A DNA stretch of 64,000 nucleotides from Hirschia maritima DSM 19733 (GTDB lineage: Bacteria; Pseudomonadota; Alphaproteobacteria; Caulobacterales; Hyphomonadaceae). Positions within the stretch are counted from its first letter, which is position 1. The number at the start of each line of letters is the position of its first letter. The notes beneath the pieces were generated by a model. It had not been told where the DNA came from. It made no database searches and saw only the letters and a program-made list of their open reading frames with translations. The stretch spans positions 186,001 through 250,000 of the forward strand of contig NZ_KB899545.1 in assembly GCF_000378345.1 (NCBI RefSeq). Direction: 5' to 3'. A program made the position numbers and the translations under genes. Below are positions 9,069 through 17,741 of the stretch, piece after piece.

Positions 9069-10100
9069 ATGACTGAAAATTCTGACGATTCAAATGTTGA
9101 AGCAGCGTTTCAAACGTTACCGCCGGAGTTTGATAAATTCAAACAAGTATATCGTGATGAAATCCTTCCCACCTTGCTCACAAAAGAAGATGACCGAATA
9201 GCAGCCGCCAACAGTGCAAAGAACTGGACAACAGCTGCAGTGGCAGTTGGTGGCGGTTTAGCGATATTCGGATTTCTTGTTTTTAAAACACCTTTTGCAC
9301 TGTTTATCGGCGGTATATTGGGATTTGGAATGCATACCTTCGGGCAGCGTGCCTTGAACGATATTCGACGTGAAGCGAAGCTTCTCATAGTCGAAACGGC
9401 AGCGAATGGTTTTGATCTACAATATGATCCCGAACCAGAATATCCGCTTGTTTTGAGCCGATTTAGAAACCTTGGTCTCATACCCAGCTGGGATAGAGAA
9501 AGTTTTGAAGATCAACTCATCGGAAAACGTGGCTCGACAGATTTCGAATTTTTTGAGGCTCATTTAGAAGATCGCCGTACAAGATCTGATGGGAAAGGGC
9601 GTACACGCACAGAATGGGTGACCGTCTTTAAAGGCCAATGTTTGGTTGTAAATTTTCACAAACCATTTCGGGGTGTTACTAAGGTTTTCCGTGATATGGG
9701 CGTGTTCAATGTTTTCACCAAGATTGGAAACAAGCTTTCTGGTAAAGATCTTGAGCGTGTTCGGTTGGAAGACCCAAAATTTGAAAAAGCTTTTGAAGTC
9801 TTTTCAAATGATCAGATTGAGTCTCGTTTTCTGCTGACACCAGACTTCATGGAAAGATTACTTGAATTAGAGCGCGTATTTCACGGGGGGAAATTACGCT
9901 GTGCATTCTCTGGTGGCGAGTTGTTTGTCTGCGTCGAAGGTGGCGATCTGTTTGAAGCAGGATCTATGTTCACACCGCTAGATAATCCAGACCGAATCCG
10001 TGAATTGATGATGGATTTTGTCGCCGTATTCAAACTTATCGATAGCGTGTCTGATAGAGCGGGGCGTACACCCGACGAATACTCCTCGCCTGAAAATTAA
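9069..10100 (+). CDS. DUF3137 domain membrane protein
   Basis: A 343-residue protein of unknown function matching the DUF3137 family, judged by its layout and conserved phrases. An N-terminal soluble segment (FDKFKQVYRDEILP) is followed by two close membrane helices (about residues 52-68 and 72-88, VAVGGGLAIFGFLVF and LFIGGILGFG). A large soluble C-terminal domain follows, with FEFFEAHLEDRRT and FKGQCLVVNFHKPFRG. It lies 62 bases after the asparaginase gene and may share its transcript. No catalytic motif is evident. Confidence 0.75.
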   Translation: MTENSDDSNVEAAFQTLPPEFDKFKQVYRDEILPTLLTKEDDRIAAANSAKNWTTAAVAVGGGLAIFGFLVFKTPFALFIGGILGFGMHTFGQRALNDIRREAKLLIVETAANGFDLQYDPEPEYPLVLSRFRNLGLIPSWDRESFEDQLIGKRGSTDFEFFEAHLEDRRTRSDGKGRTRTEWVTVFKGQCLVVNFHKPFRGVTKVFRDMGVFNVFTKIGNKLSGKDLERVRLEDPKFEKAFEVFSNDQIESRFLLTPDFMERLLELERVFHGGKLRCAFSGGELFVCVEGGDLFEAGSMFTPLDNPDRIRELMMDFVAVFKLIDSVSDRAGRTPDEYSSPEN

Positions 10101-10273
10101 GCCTGACTTCGACGAGAGACAAAAATGTCTTGAATTTAAAAGAATTTAATGTTCTGGGTTCAGCACGTTTTTGCCCAGAATTGGACACAAGCTCTCATTA
10201 GCTTCATTTCATATTCAGCTGATTAGCATTAGTCAGTTGAAACGTGATTTATTAGACAAGATTGGAGACATAT

Positions 10274-10681
10274 ATGACTTCTATTATGCGCAAAGCATCC
10301 AAATTTATCGTTGTTGGTGTCTCCGCGCTGGCGTTTGCTGGTGCTGCTCAAGCTGGATCATGTGTGAGCATGCAAAAAGAGCTTGGCGTTATGGGTAAAG
10401 AGTTAGTTGGCCTTCAAGCTGAACGTGATGAAACTGTTGCAACTTTTGAAGTGCACAATAATGAGCGTGCTGCCGCTCGCGCCGAACTTGCCAATTTGAA
10501 AACTGGCATCATCAAAATGACCAAAGAAGAAAAATCTGGCTATGAAACAAGTGTAGAAGAGCACAACACAGCCGCAGAAGCAGCCAAACTGAAATTGGAC
10601 GAGCTAAACACATCCCTCATGGAAAAAGCTGGCGTCTATAATGAAAAGACCGAAGCTTTCAACAAGAAGTGTTTAGGCTAG
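10274..10681 (+). CDS. Small secreted coiled-coil protein, function unknown
   Basis: A 135-residue protein I do not recognise. It starts with MTSIMRKASKF, a hydrophobic core VGVSALAFAGAAQA and a likely signal-peptidase site AQA/GS. The mature part is almost entirely predicted helix and charged coiled coil (about residues 35-125), with two Cys residues, one near each end (SCVSMQ and KKCLG). They could form a disulfide in the periplasm. The ATG at 10274 has TTGGAGA upstream; the longer frame begins at a TTG at 10262 inside that ribosome site. A strong terminator follows, so it may be monocistronic. Confidence 0.7.
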   Translation: MTSIMRKASKFIVVGVSALAFAGAAQAGSCVSMQKELGVMGKELVGLQAERDETVATFEVHNNERAAARAELANLKTGIIKMTKEEKSGYETSVEEHNTAAEAAKLKLDELNTSLMEKAGVYNEKTEAFNKKCLG

Positions 10682-10710
10682 AAACTAGGCCACTAATAAG
10701 AGTTTATATG

Positions 10711-10740
10711 CCCCACTGGAGTACTTTCCAGTGGGGTTTT
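10711..10740 (+). terminator. Rho-independent terminator after the coiled-coil gene
   Basis: A 10-bp stem CCCCACTGGA/TCCAGTGGGG with a 6-base loop is followed by TTTT. It ends the plus-strand transcript and separates it from the convergent protease gene beginning at 10748. Confidence 0.85.
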
Positions 10741-10747
10741 CTGCATT

Positions 10748-11596
10748 TTATTTTGGTTCGTCTCTATGTAGAGGAACTGAAAAAAGTTCTTTCTGATATT
10801 CATAATCTTTTTCACAAATCCTTAAGACAAAATTTGCGCAATCAAGATTTGCCTTGGTGATTACATATTTACTCAGTGGACTACAATTTCGTAGAGGTGA
10901 TTTTGCTACAGCGATCGCATGTAGAGCGGCTTTTCCTTCAGTAATTTTTTCTAAAATTGGTGTACCTGACATTCCCCCAATTAGATCAAGGTCAGTATAA
11001 CTTAGATTGTCCACTGGTCTATTTACTATGATAAAATTATCATGACTTGAGAGAAAATAATCATCTTTCTCTCTAATGATGCCTGCAGCTGAATATTCAC
11101 CTTGATGACCATGGCAATCCCTTTTTAGGGGAATCCCTTCTCTTTCTTGGAACTTTTTTTCGGGTAAGTTTAAGAAAAGAAAATCATGACTGCTATCAAA
11201 ACTTTCTAGTTTCTCTGGCAGGTGTTCGACTGAAATTCTATGTATATCTCCATCAAAAAAATTAACGTATATCTCGTCTGCTATTCGGTGAAGTGATTTA
11301 GATGAATATACCGAATGAAGAACCGTTAATAATTTAATCCCATTTTGCGTTTGGACTAAAGTGGCTGTTGCTTCATGTCCTTCCATGTTTTCATATTTGG
11401 GATCACTAAAGGGCACCCAAACCATCGAAACTCGATTTTTCGCGAAGGTTGGAATAGGTTTATCTTTGTTTTTTTTGAACTCATTTATTCCAACAATTCC
11501 TGATATTCCACTTGGTTGAATGGGCTCAACACTTTGGCAATTGGCATTGAAACAGATAACAATATACAATCCTAACAATAGAGAAATTGTTCTCAT
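10748..11596 (-). CDS. Secreted trypsin-like serine protease
   Basis: A 282-residue protein with a signal peptide (MRTISLLLGLYIVICFNANC) and a chymotrypsin-fold catalytic triad in the expected order: His in LLTVLHSVY, Asp in SSHDFLFLNL, and Ser in GGMSGTPI (GxSGxP). The HxxC disulfide after the catalytic His of classical trypsins is absent. The gene is noticeably richer in A/T codons than its neighbours and lies alone between a terminator and DUF983, which suggests recent acquisition. The start has AAGGAA upstream. The substrate is unknown; roles in envelope quality control or extracellular proteolysis are both possible. Confidence 0.75.
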   Translation of the reverse strand: MRTISLLLGLYIVICFNANCQSVEPIQPSGISGIVGINEFKKNKDKPIPTFAKNRVSMVWVPFSDPKYENMEGHEATATLVQTQNGIKLLTVLHSVYSSKSLHRIADEIYVNFFDGDIHRISVEHLPEKLESFDSSHDFLFLNLPEKKFQEREGIPLKRDCHGHQGEYSAAGIIREKDDYFLSSHDNFIIVNRPVDNLSYTDLDLIGGMSGTPILEKITEGKAALHAIAVAKSPLRNCSPLSKYVITKANLDCANFVLRICEKDYEYQKELFSVPLHRDEPK

Positions 11597-11706
11597 TTTA
11601 GCAGTGTTCCTTGGATTTCAGTTTGGTGGATCCTGAAAATTTCACTCTATTTTTGCAAATAGATTTCGGAAAGCTGAGTTTAGTCATTTTATAACTTCAC
11701 ACTCCA

Positions 11707-12096
11707 TCACTCAACCTCAGTCTTCTGCGTTTTCCAGATTGCGCCGATGAATATGGCTTTGGAAAATGGTAGGACGGCTAGGCAAGATAGCGCCGCGCTT
11801 ATCAATAGCGTGGGAAAGAGAAACCACATAGGGATGTCATAGCGGGTGACCAACACAAGCAATGGCGACCAGATATGTCCCACAATCAGAATGGTGAGCC
11901 ATGCAGGCCCGTCATCCGCGCGGACAGATTCAAGGTGCGCACCGCAATGCTCGCAATGATCGACTTGTTTAATATATCGCGCCCATAATTTGCCCTTGCC
12001 GCAATTGGGACATTTCCCTTTTATGCAGCGCTTTATTGATTGCCAGACCGTATTGGGGCTGTGGGCCGTATCAATGGGTTCGGGCAAGGCGGTCAA
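11707..12096 (-). CDS. DUF983 family zinc-ribbon membrane protein
   Basis: A 129-residue DUF983 protein. The N-terminal half has two CxxC pairs (GKCPNCGKG and DHCEHCGAH) that should form a zinc ribbon, and GPAWLTILIVGHI starts the first of two membrane helices (about residues 65-85 and 90-112). The function of the family is unknown. The only plausible start is a TTG that overlaps the xthA stop (TTGA), implying translational coupling to xthA. Confidence 0.85.
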   Translation of the reverse strand: MTALPEPIDTAHSPNTVWQSIKRCIKGKCPNCGKGKLWARYIKQVDHCEHCGAHLESVRADDGPAWLTILIVGHIWSPLLVLVTRYDIPMWFLFPTLLISAALSCLAVLPFSKAIFIGAIWKTQKTEVE

Positions 12097-12872
12097 AGAT
12101 CAAACTCACCTACGATCGGGACGTGGTCAGATGGTTTTGTCATGCCTCTTGCGTCGCGATAAATGGAGATGGTTTTTAGTTTGTCTGCGGCTTGTGGGCT
12201 GCAAAGAAGGTGGTCGATGCGGATACCATTATCTTTCTGCCAAGCACCCGCCTGATAGTCCCAGAAAGTATATTGGTGGCCGCGATTGTCACGTGCAGCA
12301 AAGCCTTCTGTATAGCCCATCCACTGAAGCTCACGGAACTTTGCGCGCGTTTCTGGTTGGGCGAGGGCGTCATCTACCCAAGCAGCAGGATCATAGCAAT
12401 CTTCATCACGTGGAATGCAATTATAGTCCCCGGCTAAAACAACTGCCTCTTCATAAGCAAGTAGTTCTTTTGCACGGGCGTTTAGACGTTCCATCCAAGC
12501 GATCTTGTAGTCAAACTTTGGGCCTGGGAAGGGGTTGCCATTGGGAAGATAGATCGACGCAACGCGCACGGGTGTTTCAGCCATGATGAGGGCTTCAAGA
12601 TAGCGCGCCTGTTCATCGCTCTCATCGCCGGGTAGGCCAACCAAAACATCATCAATAGGATGTTTGGATAGTATCGCCACGCCATTATAGCTTTTTTGGC
12701 CATGTGTGACGACGTTATAACCCATATCTTCGATTTCCAGACGCGGGAAATTATCGTCGATACATTTGATTTCCTGAAAGCAAACCACGTCCAACTCGAG
12801 GGTTTTCAATACCTCAAGCACAGTTGGCAGGCGTGCATTCACCGAATTTACATTCCAAGACGCTATTTTCAT
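12093..12872 (-). CDS. xthA: Exodeoxyribonuclease III
   Basis: A 259-residue AP endonuclease/3'-5' exonuclease of the EEP superfamily, acting in base-excision repair. Its motifs run in order: MKIASWNVNSVNARL (substrate Asn), VVCFQEIKC (metal-binding Glu), VLAGDYNCIP, YTFWDYQAGAW, GIRIDHLLCSP and the C-terminal SDHVPIVGEF with the catalytic Asp-His. The length is normal for the family. It is the first gene of a coupled pair with DUF983. Confidence 0.96.
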   Translation of the reverse strand: MKIASWNVNSVNARLPTVLEVLKTLELDVVCFQEIKCIDDNFPRLEIEDMGYNVVTHGQKSYNGVAILSKHPIDDVLVGLPGDESDEQARYLEALIMAETPVRVASIYLPNGNPFPGPKFDYKIAWMERLNARAKELLAYEEAVVLAGDYNCIPRDEDCYDPAAWVDDALAQPETRAKFRELQWMGYTEGFAARDNRGHQYTFWDYQAGAWQKDNGIRIDHLLCSPQAADKLKTISIYRDARGMTKPSDHVPIVGEFDL

Positions 12873-12922
12873 GAAGTAAGCAGTATCAGCCCTTTGTGAG
12901 TCGGTCGATCATGAATTTCAAT

Positions 12923-15283
12923 CTATTTGAATAGGTCGAGGATTTGCTTTTTGGCTTCATCCTCTAATTGCTCTTCAAGTGACTTTTCTTCTTCCTCAGG
13001 CGCTTCTTCATTACTGGTTTTGCTATCCTGTTCAGTCGTATCTGTAGAACTTTCCTCAGCTGCTTCCTCGGCTTTGTCTTTATTAATACCAAGAGCATCA
13101 CCTAAGACATTGCCTAGCACGTCGCGACGCGCTTTATCAGCATCCTCACCGCTGCCGAGAATATCACCAGATGAACCGCCCAATCCTAATTCTTTGGCGA
13201 TTAGATCCTGAGCTTCATCCTGCAATTGTTGAGTAAGTTTTTGTTGCAACCATTCTTGATCTAATCCAACTGATAATTGGTTCCATCCACCAGCAATTTT
13301 GATGGGAGGGGCAAAACCGTTTATTCCGACTGATTTATCATCAGATTCAGGGAACATGCTCAGGGATAGGGTGCGGTTACCAAGGTCTAGTTCACCACGC
13401 CCCGGGATTTTAAAGCCAGCTGCTTCAAAGTTGAAATCTTTAGTGGAAGCGACACCTTTTTGAATTGCGAAATTGGCTGCAAATTCCTTAAAGCTGGTTT
13501 CCTCATCGGCCGACATTGCTGAAGGAATGGTTCCAGTGTTCAGAAATTCGGTAGCCGATTTCATCAGTTTTTCGGTGTTGATCCCCTTAACCACACCGTC
13601 ATCGAATTTGAATTTACCACCACCTGACAGTGAGCTCATGATATTGCCCATTGTGGAACCAGATCCATTCAGTGAGATATTCAATCCGCCAACACCTTCG
13701 ACTTTATCAAAGCCGGCAACCGCACCAAGGAAGGGGGCAGCATTCAATGCGTTTAGATTGGCAAGCATTTCAATTTTTGGTGTGGAGCTTGATGCGTCTG
13801 CGACAATCTTAGCTGAACCTTTTCCGCCATAAAGGGATGTTTCCGTCAAATCAGCAACGAGCCTGCCATCGATAATTGTGGTGTTCAGACTCGTTTTTCC
13901 AATATCGATGCCCTGGAATTTTAATCCCTCAGCTTGAATTTGAAGATCTACATCTACCGCTTTTAGGGGGCTTAGATCGAGAGCTGTGTCCTCCCAAGAA
14001 CCGCCATTGTTTGATTTCGGTTTTTCATTTGCAGCACCAGAGGCTGCTGCATATTTGGTAACATTCAGAACGTTTGTTGAAAGGTTTCCTGTCAGTTTCG
14101 GTTTACTGCCAGCAAGACTAAGACGCATGTCTCCATCGCCTTTTATGTCATCAAAAACAAGTTTTGCGTTTGTAAGTGCGACACTTTCTAATGAACCATT
14201 GGTTGAGCCCGTCAGACTGAAGTGCTTGTAAACATCACCAGCCGGGAGAGCGACATCAGCACTTTGTGCCAAAGCACGAAGATTTGGGGCATCTAAATTG
14301 AGATCACCTTGAAACGCGATTTTATCTCCAACATTGGCGGCTCCATTAAAACCAATGTTCAATAGATCGCTGTCATGGCTAAATACAACGTCACTAAGTT
14401 TAAGAGCGCCAACTTGACCGCCGATTTGAGCACTCAATTTGGCTTTTCCAAGTGCTGCAGCACCGGGTAGTTCCACTTTCATAAAATTGGCCAAAGCTTG
14501 CAGATCAGAAACATCTGCATTTGCCTTCAATTCCAATCCAATGACATCTCCCATAACGACATTTCCATCTAAGCCCGTGCTAGCTAGGTCAGTCTTAAGG
14601 TCTGCTTTGATAGCAGTTGATAAGCCGCCCAACAGTTTTTGGAGGTTGGCTATGTCAGCGTTGAGATCAAATGCCAGATCATCAATAATGCCGTCACCGT
14701 CTATCTTGAGCGGGCCGTTAATTTTAGGAAGTTTTACGAGAATATCTAGATCAGATAAAACATGCTTCTGCTTCGCCTGACGATCGTCAAAAGAAACATA
14801 GCCATTGACCAAACGAACATCACCCAAACCTGCATCAACATTTGCTGGTTGATCAGGAGTATCAGGAGATTCTGTTTCAGGTTTTGGCTTGGAAGCAGGT
14901 GCAAATGTCCAGTTGTTTTGGCCATTTTCAAGCTTCACCAGAGAAAGTTTGGGATCAACCAGAATAAATTCGTCAATTTCAACTTTCTGGGAAAGGAGAG
15001 GGAGGATTTTGACAGCAGCTCTTAGCTCCGACATTGATGCAAAATCAGAATCTCCAAAGCCTTCTGGGTTAGCGATTATTGTTTGTCCTGCCGATGCCGC
15101 TATTTTTGGGAAAAGTCTGATTTTAACATCACCGTTAATGATGACGTCTCTTCCCAATGCGGTTTCGGCGGCAGTTTCAATTTTTTCTTTGTATACAGAT
15201 GAAGGGATGAAATGCACCGCGGCTATAACACCACCTATGAGTACCGCTATTATGGTAAGTAAAATCAGGATAAAGCGGATCAT
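12923..15283 (-). CDS. AsmA family protein
   Basis: A 786-residue inner-membrane-anchored protein. A single N-terminal helix (MIRFILILLTIIAVLIGG) is followed by the AsmA N-terminal domain (GRDVIINGDVKIRLFPKIAAS) and long repetitive beta-rich segments. The AsmA C-terminal domain comes last (GGGKFKFDDGVVKGINTEKLMKSATEF). AsmA-like proteins are thought to be bridge-like lipid carriers affecting outer-membrane composition. The final 70 residues are highly acidic and low-complexity. I chose the ATG at 15283 with GAGGG eight bases upstream; the frame opens five codons earlier at a TTG. Confidence 0.92.
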   Translation of the reverse strand: MIRFILILLTIIAVLIGGVIAAVHFIPSSVYKEKIETAAETALGRDVIINGDVKIRLFPKIAASAGQTIIANPEGFGDSDFASMSELRAAVKILPLLSQKVEIDEFILVDPKLSLVKLENGQNNWTFAPASKPKPETESPDTPDQPANVDAGLGDVRLVNGYVSFDDRQAKQKHVLSDLDILVKLPKINGPLKIDGDGIIDDLAFDLNADIANLQKLLGGLSTAIKADLKTDLASTGLDGNVVMGDVIGLELKANADVSDLQALANFMKVELPGAAALGKAKLSAQIGGQVGALKLSDVVFSHDSDLLNIGFNGAANVGDKIAFQGDLNLDAPNLRALAQSADVALPAGDVYKHFSLTGSTNGSLESVALTNAKLVFDDIKGDGDMRLSLAGSKPKLTGNLSTNVLNVTKYAAASGAANEKPKSNNGGSWEDTALDLSPLKAVDVDLQIQAEGLKFQGIDIGKTSLNTTIIDGRLVADLTETSLYGGKGSAKIVADASSSTPKIEMLANLNALNAAPFLGAVAGFDKVEGVGGLNISLNGSGSTMGNIMSSLSGGGKFKFDDGVVKGINTEKLMKSATEFLNTGTIPSAMSADEETSFKEFAANFAIQKGVASTKDFNFEAAGFKIPGRGELDLGNRTLSLSMFPESDDKSVGINGFAPPIKIAGGWNQLSVGLDQEWLQQKLTQQLQDEAQDLIAKELGLGGSSGDILGSGEDADKARRDVLGNVLGDALGINKDKAEEAAEESSTDTTEQDSKTSNEEAPEEEEKSLEEQLEDEAKKQILDLFK

Positions 15284-15727
15284 TAAATCAGCCCTCAAAT
15301 ATGAAAATGGTGAATCAGTTAACTATTAGAAGAAAACTATGGCATGTTGATGACTGTAACCAGAACAGAAGTTCTTGATAGCTATAAAAAATTAGAAAAA
15401 ATAGCTCTTGAAAGTTAATCAGGTTATCCAAGCCAATAGCCGAGACGTAACAATTTTCATCTTTTGTTTTTAATGAATATTGAACAGTTTGCGTTAGGTA
15501 GGGACCAAGTTATTTTCGGTGAGGCAATTGAATTGATCCGAAATGGTCATAATTATGCGTTGTTTTCGTGTAATTTGAATCTTGAGAAGCTGCGTATCCA
15601 AAGCTGCGATTTGATTTGTAAAGTGGTGTTGGTGCGTTTCTTGCCATTGTAAAAGTGAAAGTTTGCTCAGTGTTATACTTCGGGGCAAGTTTTACGGGCA
15701 CATTAGAGTTAAGTAAGACGGAAGTTG
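15284..15727. other. Intergenic region between divergent asmA-like and phosphatase genes
   Basis: About 440 bases separating divergent genes. Short open frames exist on both strands (for example a 24-codon frame opening near 15350 and a 62-codon frame from a TTG at 15464), but none has a ribosome site. I take the stretch as promoter and leader DNA for the two flanking genes, without a promoter I can name. Confidence 0.4.
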
Positions 15728-16612
15728 ATGTTTAATTTTGACGATTTGAACGACTGGTATTTAGAACGCCGACGAGATTTCGTTGCGCGTTTTTATCAGT
15801 TGTGGGGAAGAGTGTTTCCTGAGAAAAAAGTCGTTAAGCAAAACCCATCAGCTATGACCGCTGAAGAAGCGTTGCTTGTACCTCTTCGTGAATCAAGAGT
15901 TCCTGAAGGCACACGTGTTTATGCGATTGGTGATATCCATGGCCGCGCAGACCTTCTCAAAAAACTCATGGAAAAGATTCGTGAAGACGTCGCGAAAAGT
16001 AATGACCCAGAAACGCGAAACGCTGTAGTTTTTCTCGGTGATTACATAGACCGTGGTTTTCAGTCCCGACAGGTCATCGATTTGCTTGTTGGTGATGAAT
16101 ACAAAGAGTTCGATCTTCGCTTTCTTAAAGGTAATCACGAAGAGACTTTTCAAGAATTCTTGATGAATTCAGGAATAGGGCAAAGATGGTCTCAATACGG
16201 TGGAATTGAAACTCTTGTTTCTTACAACGTTCAGCCACCGCGTGGCCGCGATAACTTTGATGGTTGGGAACAAGCACGTCTGGACCTCGTTGAGAAAATT
16301 CCTCTGAGCCACCGAAGCTTTCTGGAGACTTTGGAAGTTTGTCTCGTGCTTGGCGACTACGTGTTCGTACATGCTGGACTGCGTCCTGGGCGTAGCTTGG
16401 AAGAGCAATCAGAAAAAGATCTTATGTGGATTAGGGATGATTTTCTCTATCACAAAGATGCATTTGAAAAAGTTGTCGTTCACGGGCACACACCAATCAA
16501 TGAACCTCACCGTGACTTTAGACGTATTAGCGTCGACACGGGGGCGTATATGTCAAGTAAACTGACAGCAGTGCGCCTATTTGAAGATCAGGTCGATTTC
16601 ATCACAACTTAA
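15728..16612 (+). CDS. PPP-family metallophosphoesterase (serine/threonine protein phosphatase-like)
   Basis: A 294-residue cytoplasmic dinuclear-metal phosphatase of the PPP superfamily. The signature blocks are YAIGDIHGRADLL (about residue 75), FLGDYIDRGF, LKGNHEETF, FVHAGLRPG and VVHGHTPI, which supply all the conserved metal and phosphate ligands (GDxHG, GDxxDRG, GNHE, H, H). Similar bacterial enzymes act on phosphoproteins or dinucleoside polyphosphates; sequence alone cannot decide between these. The ATG at 15728 has ACGGAAG upstream; the frame opens one codon earlier at a TTG. Confidence 0.88.
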   Translation: MFNFDDLNDWYLERRRDFVARFYQLWGRVFPEKKVVKQNPSAMTAEEALLVPLRESRVPEGTRVYAIGDIHGRADLLKKLMEKIREDVAKSNDPETRNAVVFLGDYIDRGFQSRQVIDLLVGDEYKEFDLRFLKGNHEETFQEFLMNSGIGQRWSQYGGIETLVSYNVQPPRGRDNFDGWEQARLDLVEKIPLSHRSFLETLEVCLVLGDYVFVHAGLRPGRSLEEQSEKDLMWIRDDFLYHKDAFEKVVVHGHTPINEPHRDFRRISVDTGAYMSSKLTAVRLFEDQVDFITT

Positions 16613-16738
16613 TCTACAGTGATGCAGAAAAATAGTCTTTCCTAGATATCATTTATATTGATAATGAAACTGAATTGATCCAAACTCACACGAATGGGGT
16701 CCGATTTGAATCGGAGAAATTTGGCGTGGGAGCGAACC

Positions 16739-17695
16739 ATGGATAAGAAGTTTGATCTGAACCTTCTCAATACATTCGATGCCTTGTGGCGGGAACGAAA
16801 TGTAACACGTGCAGCTCGTCGTTTGAATGTCACGCAGCCTGCGGTGTCCAATGCGCTTTCCAGATTGCGCGAAACATTCGGGGATGAATTGTTCATTCGC
16901 ACACCATCAGGCGTGGACCCAACTGAAAGATGTTCTGAAATCGCGATTGATGTGCGAGAAGCGCTGCGTCACGTTGAGCGAACGTTAGCATCTCATGACA
17001 GCTTTGATCCAAGAGTTTCGGAGCGGACATTTCGCATCGGTGCGATGGATTATTATGATCACGTCGTTTTGCCACCACTTATGGAAACTTTGCGTGAAAA
17101 AGCACCGCGTGTGGATTTACGCATTTCACCCGTGAAAATTGGTGAAACTTATGATTCCCTTGATTCAGGTGATCTTGATTTTCTATTTTTTAGTGGAGCA
17201 GAGCCACCAAAGCGCATCAATTTCTCGCCAATGTTGGAAGAAAAATTTGTTTTGATCATGCGTGAAGGGCATCCAAATATGTGTCAGGAAATGACATTGG
17301 AAGCCTATTCTGAATTAGATCATATTGTGTTTTCAACACGAGGAGACAGTCATACGCGGATTGATGATTTGCTGGCTGAAAATGGATTGCGTCGTCGCGT
17401 TGCGTTAACTTCATCACACCATACATCGATCGCTGAAACGGTGCGAGACACCGATATGGTGGCATTATCGCCGTCTCGTTTGGCTTATCGTCATGTTCAA
17501 CGTGGTGGTTTGGTGGCAGTGCAACCACCCGTGGAGTTCCCTCATTTTAACTTGCGTTTGTATTGGAGCCGCAGATTAAATTCAGATCCAGGAGCAATGT
17601 GGTTACGAAATGTCTTGAGTGACGTGTGTAAAAACAGTCCTGTATACGTTCCCCCCACCAAAGACGAAGTTTGCGCTATTCCATCAGCAAGATAG
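16739..17695 (+). CDS. LysR family transcriptional regulator
   Basis: A 318-residue LysR-type regulator. The N-terminal winged helix-turn-helix (FDLNLLNTFDALWRERN and RAARRLNVTQPAVSNALSRLR, about residues 5-60) resembles the NodD/SyrM-like branch. A periplasmic-binding-protein-like effector domain follows. The frame opens at an ATG at 16694, but the ATG at 16739 has GGGAG seven bases upstream and gives the expected MDKKFDLNLL opening. It is convergent with the sulfur operon, not divergent from it, so its target cannot be inferred from position. Confidence 0.92.
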   Translation: MDKKFDLNLLNTFDALWRERNVTRAARRLNVTQPAVSNALSRLRETFGDELFIRTPSGVDPTERCSEIAIDVREALRHVERTLASHDSFDPRVSERTFRIGAMDYYDHVVLPPLMETLREKAPRVDLRISPVKIGETYDSLDSGDLDFLFFSGAEPPKRINFSPMLEEKFVLIMREGHPNMCQEMTLEAYSELDHIVFSTRGDSHTRIDDLLAENGLRRRVALTSSHHTSIAETVRDTDMVALSPSRLAYRHVQRGGLVAVQPPVEFPHFNLRLYWSRRLNSDPGAMWLRNVLSDVCKNSPVYVPPTKDEVCAIPSAR

Positions 17696-17703
17696 AGCGC
17701 CAG

Positions 17704-17741
17704 TTTGCAACTCTATTGAGGTAGAGTTGCAAATGCTTTTT
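17704..17741 (+). terminator. Terminator of the LysR gene, overlapping the 3' end of metC
   Basis: A perfect 12-bp stem TTTGCAACTCTA/TAGAGTTGCAAA (17704-17715 and 17722-17733) with a 6-base loop is followed by TGC and five T residues. One arm contains the metC stop codon and the other encodes its last residues. There is no T-run in the minus direction. Confidence 0.8.

Noticed and set aside
10152-10180. TTCTGGG/CCCAGAA hairpin after the DUF3137 gene
   Set aside because: No T-run follows on the plus strand, and the stem is only seven pairs with a long loop.
15464-15652. 62-codon plus-strand frame between the AsmA and phosphatase genes
   Set aside because: Starts at TTG with no ribosome site; opposite-strand frames of similar length exist, as expected in gene-free DNA.
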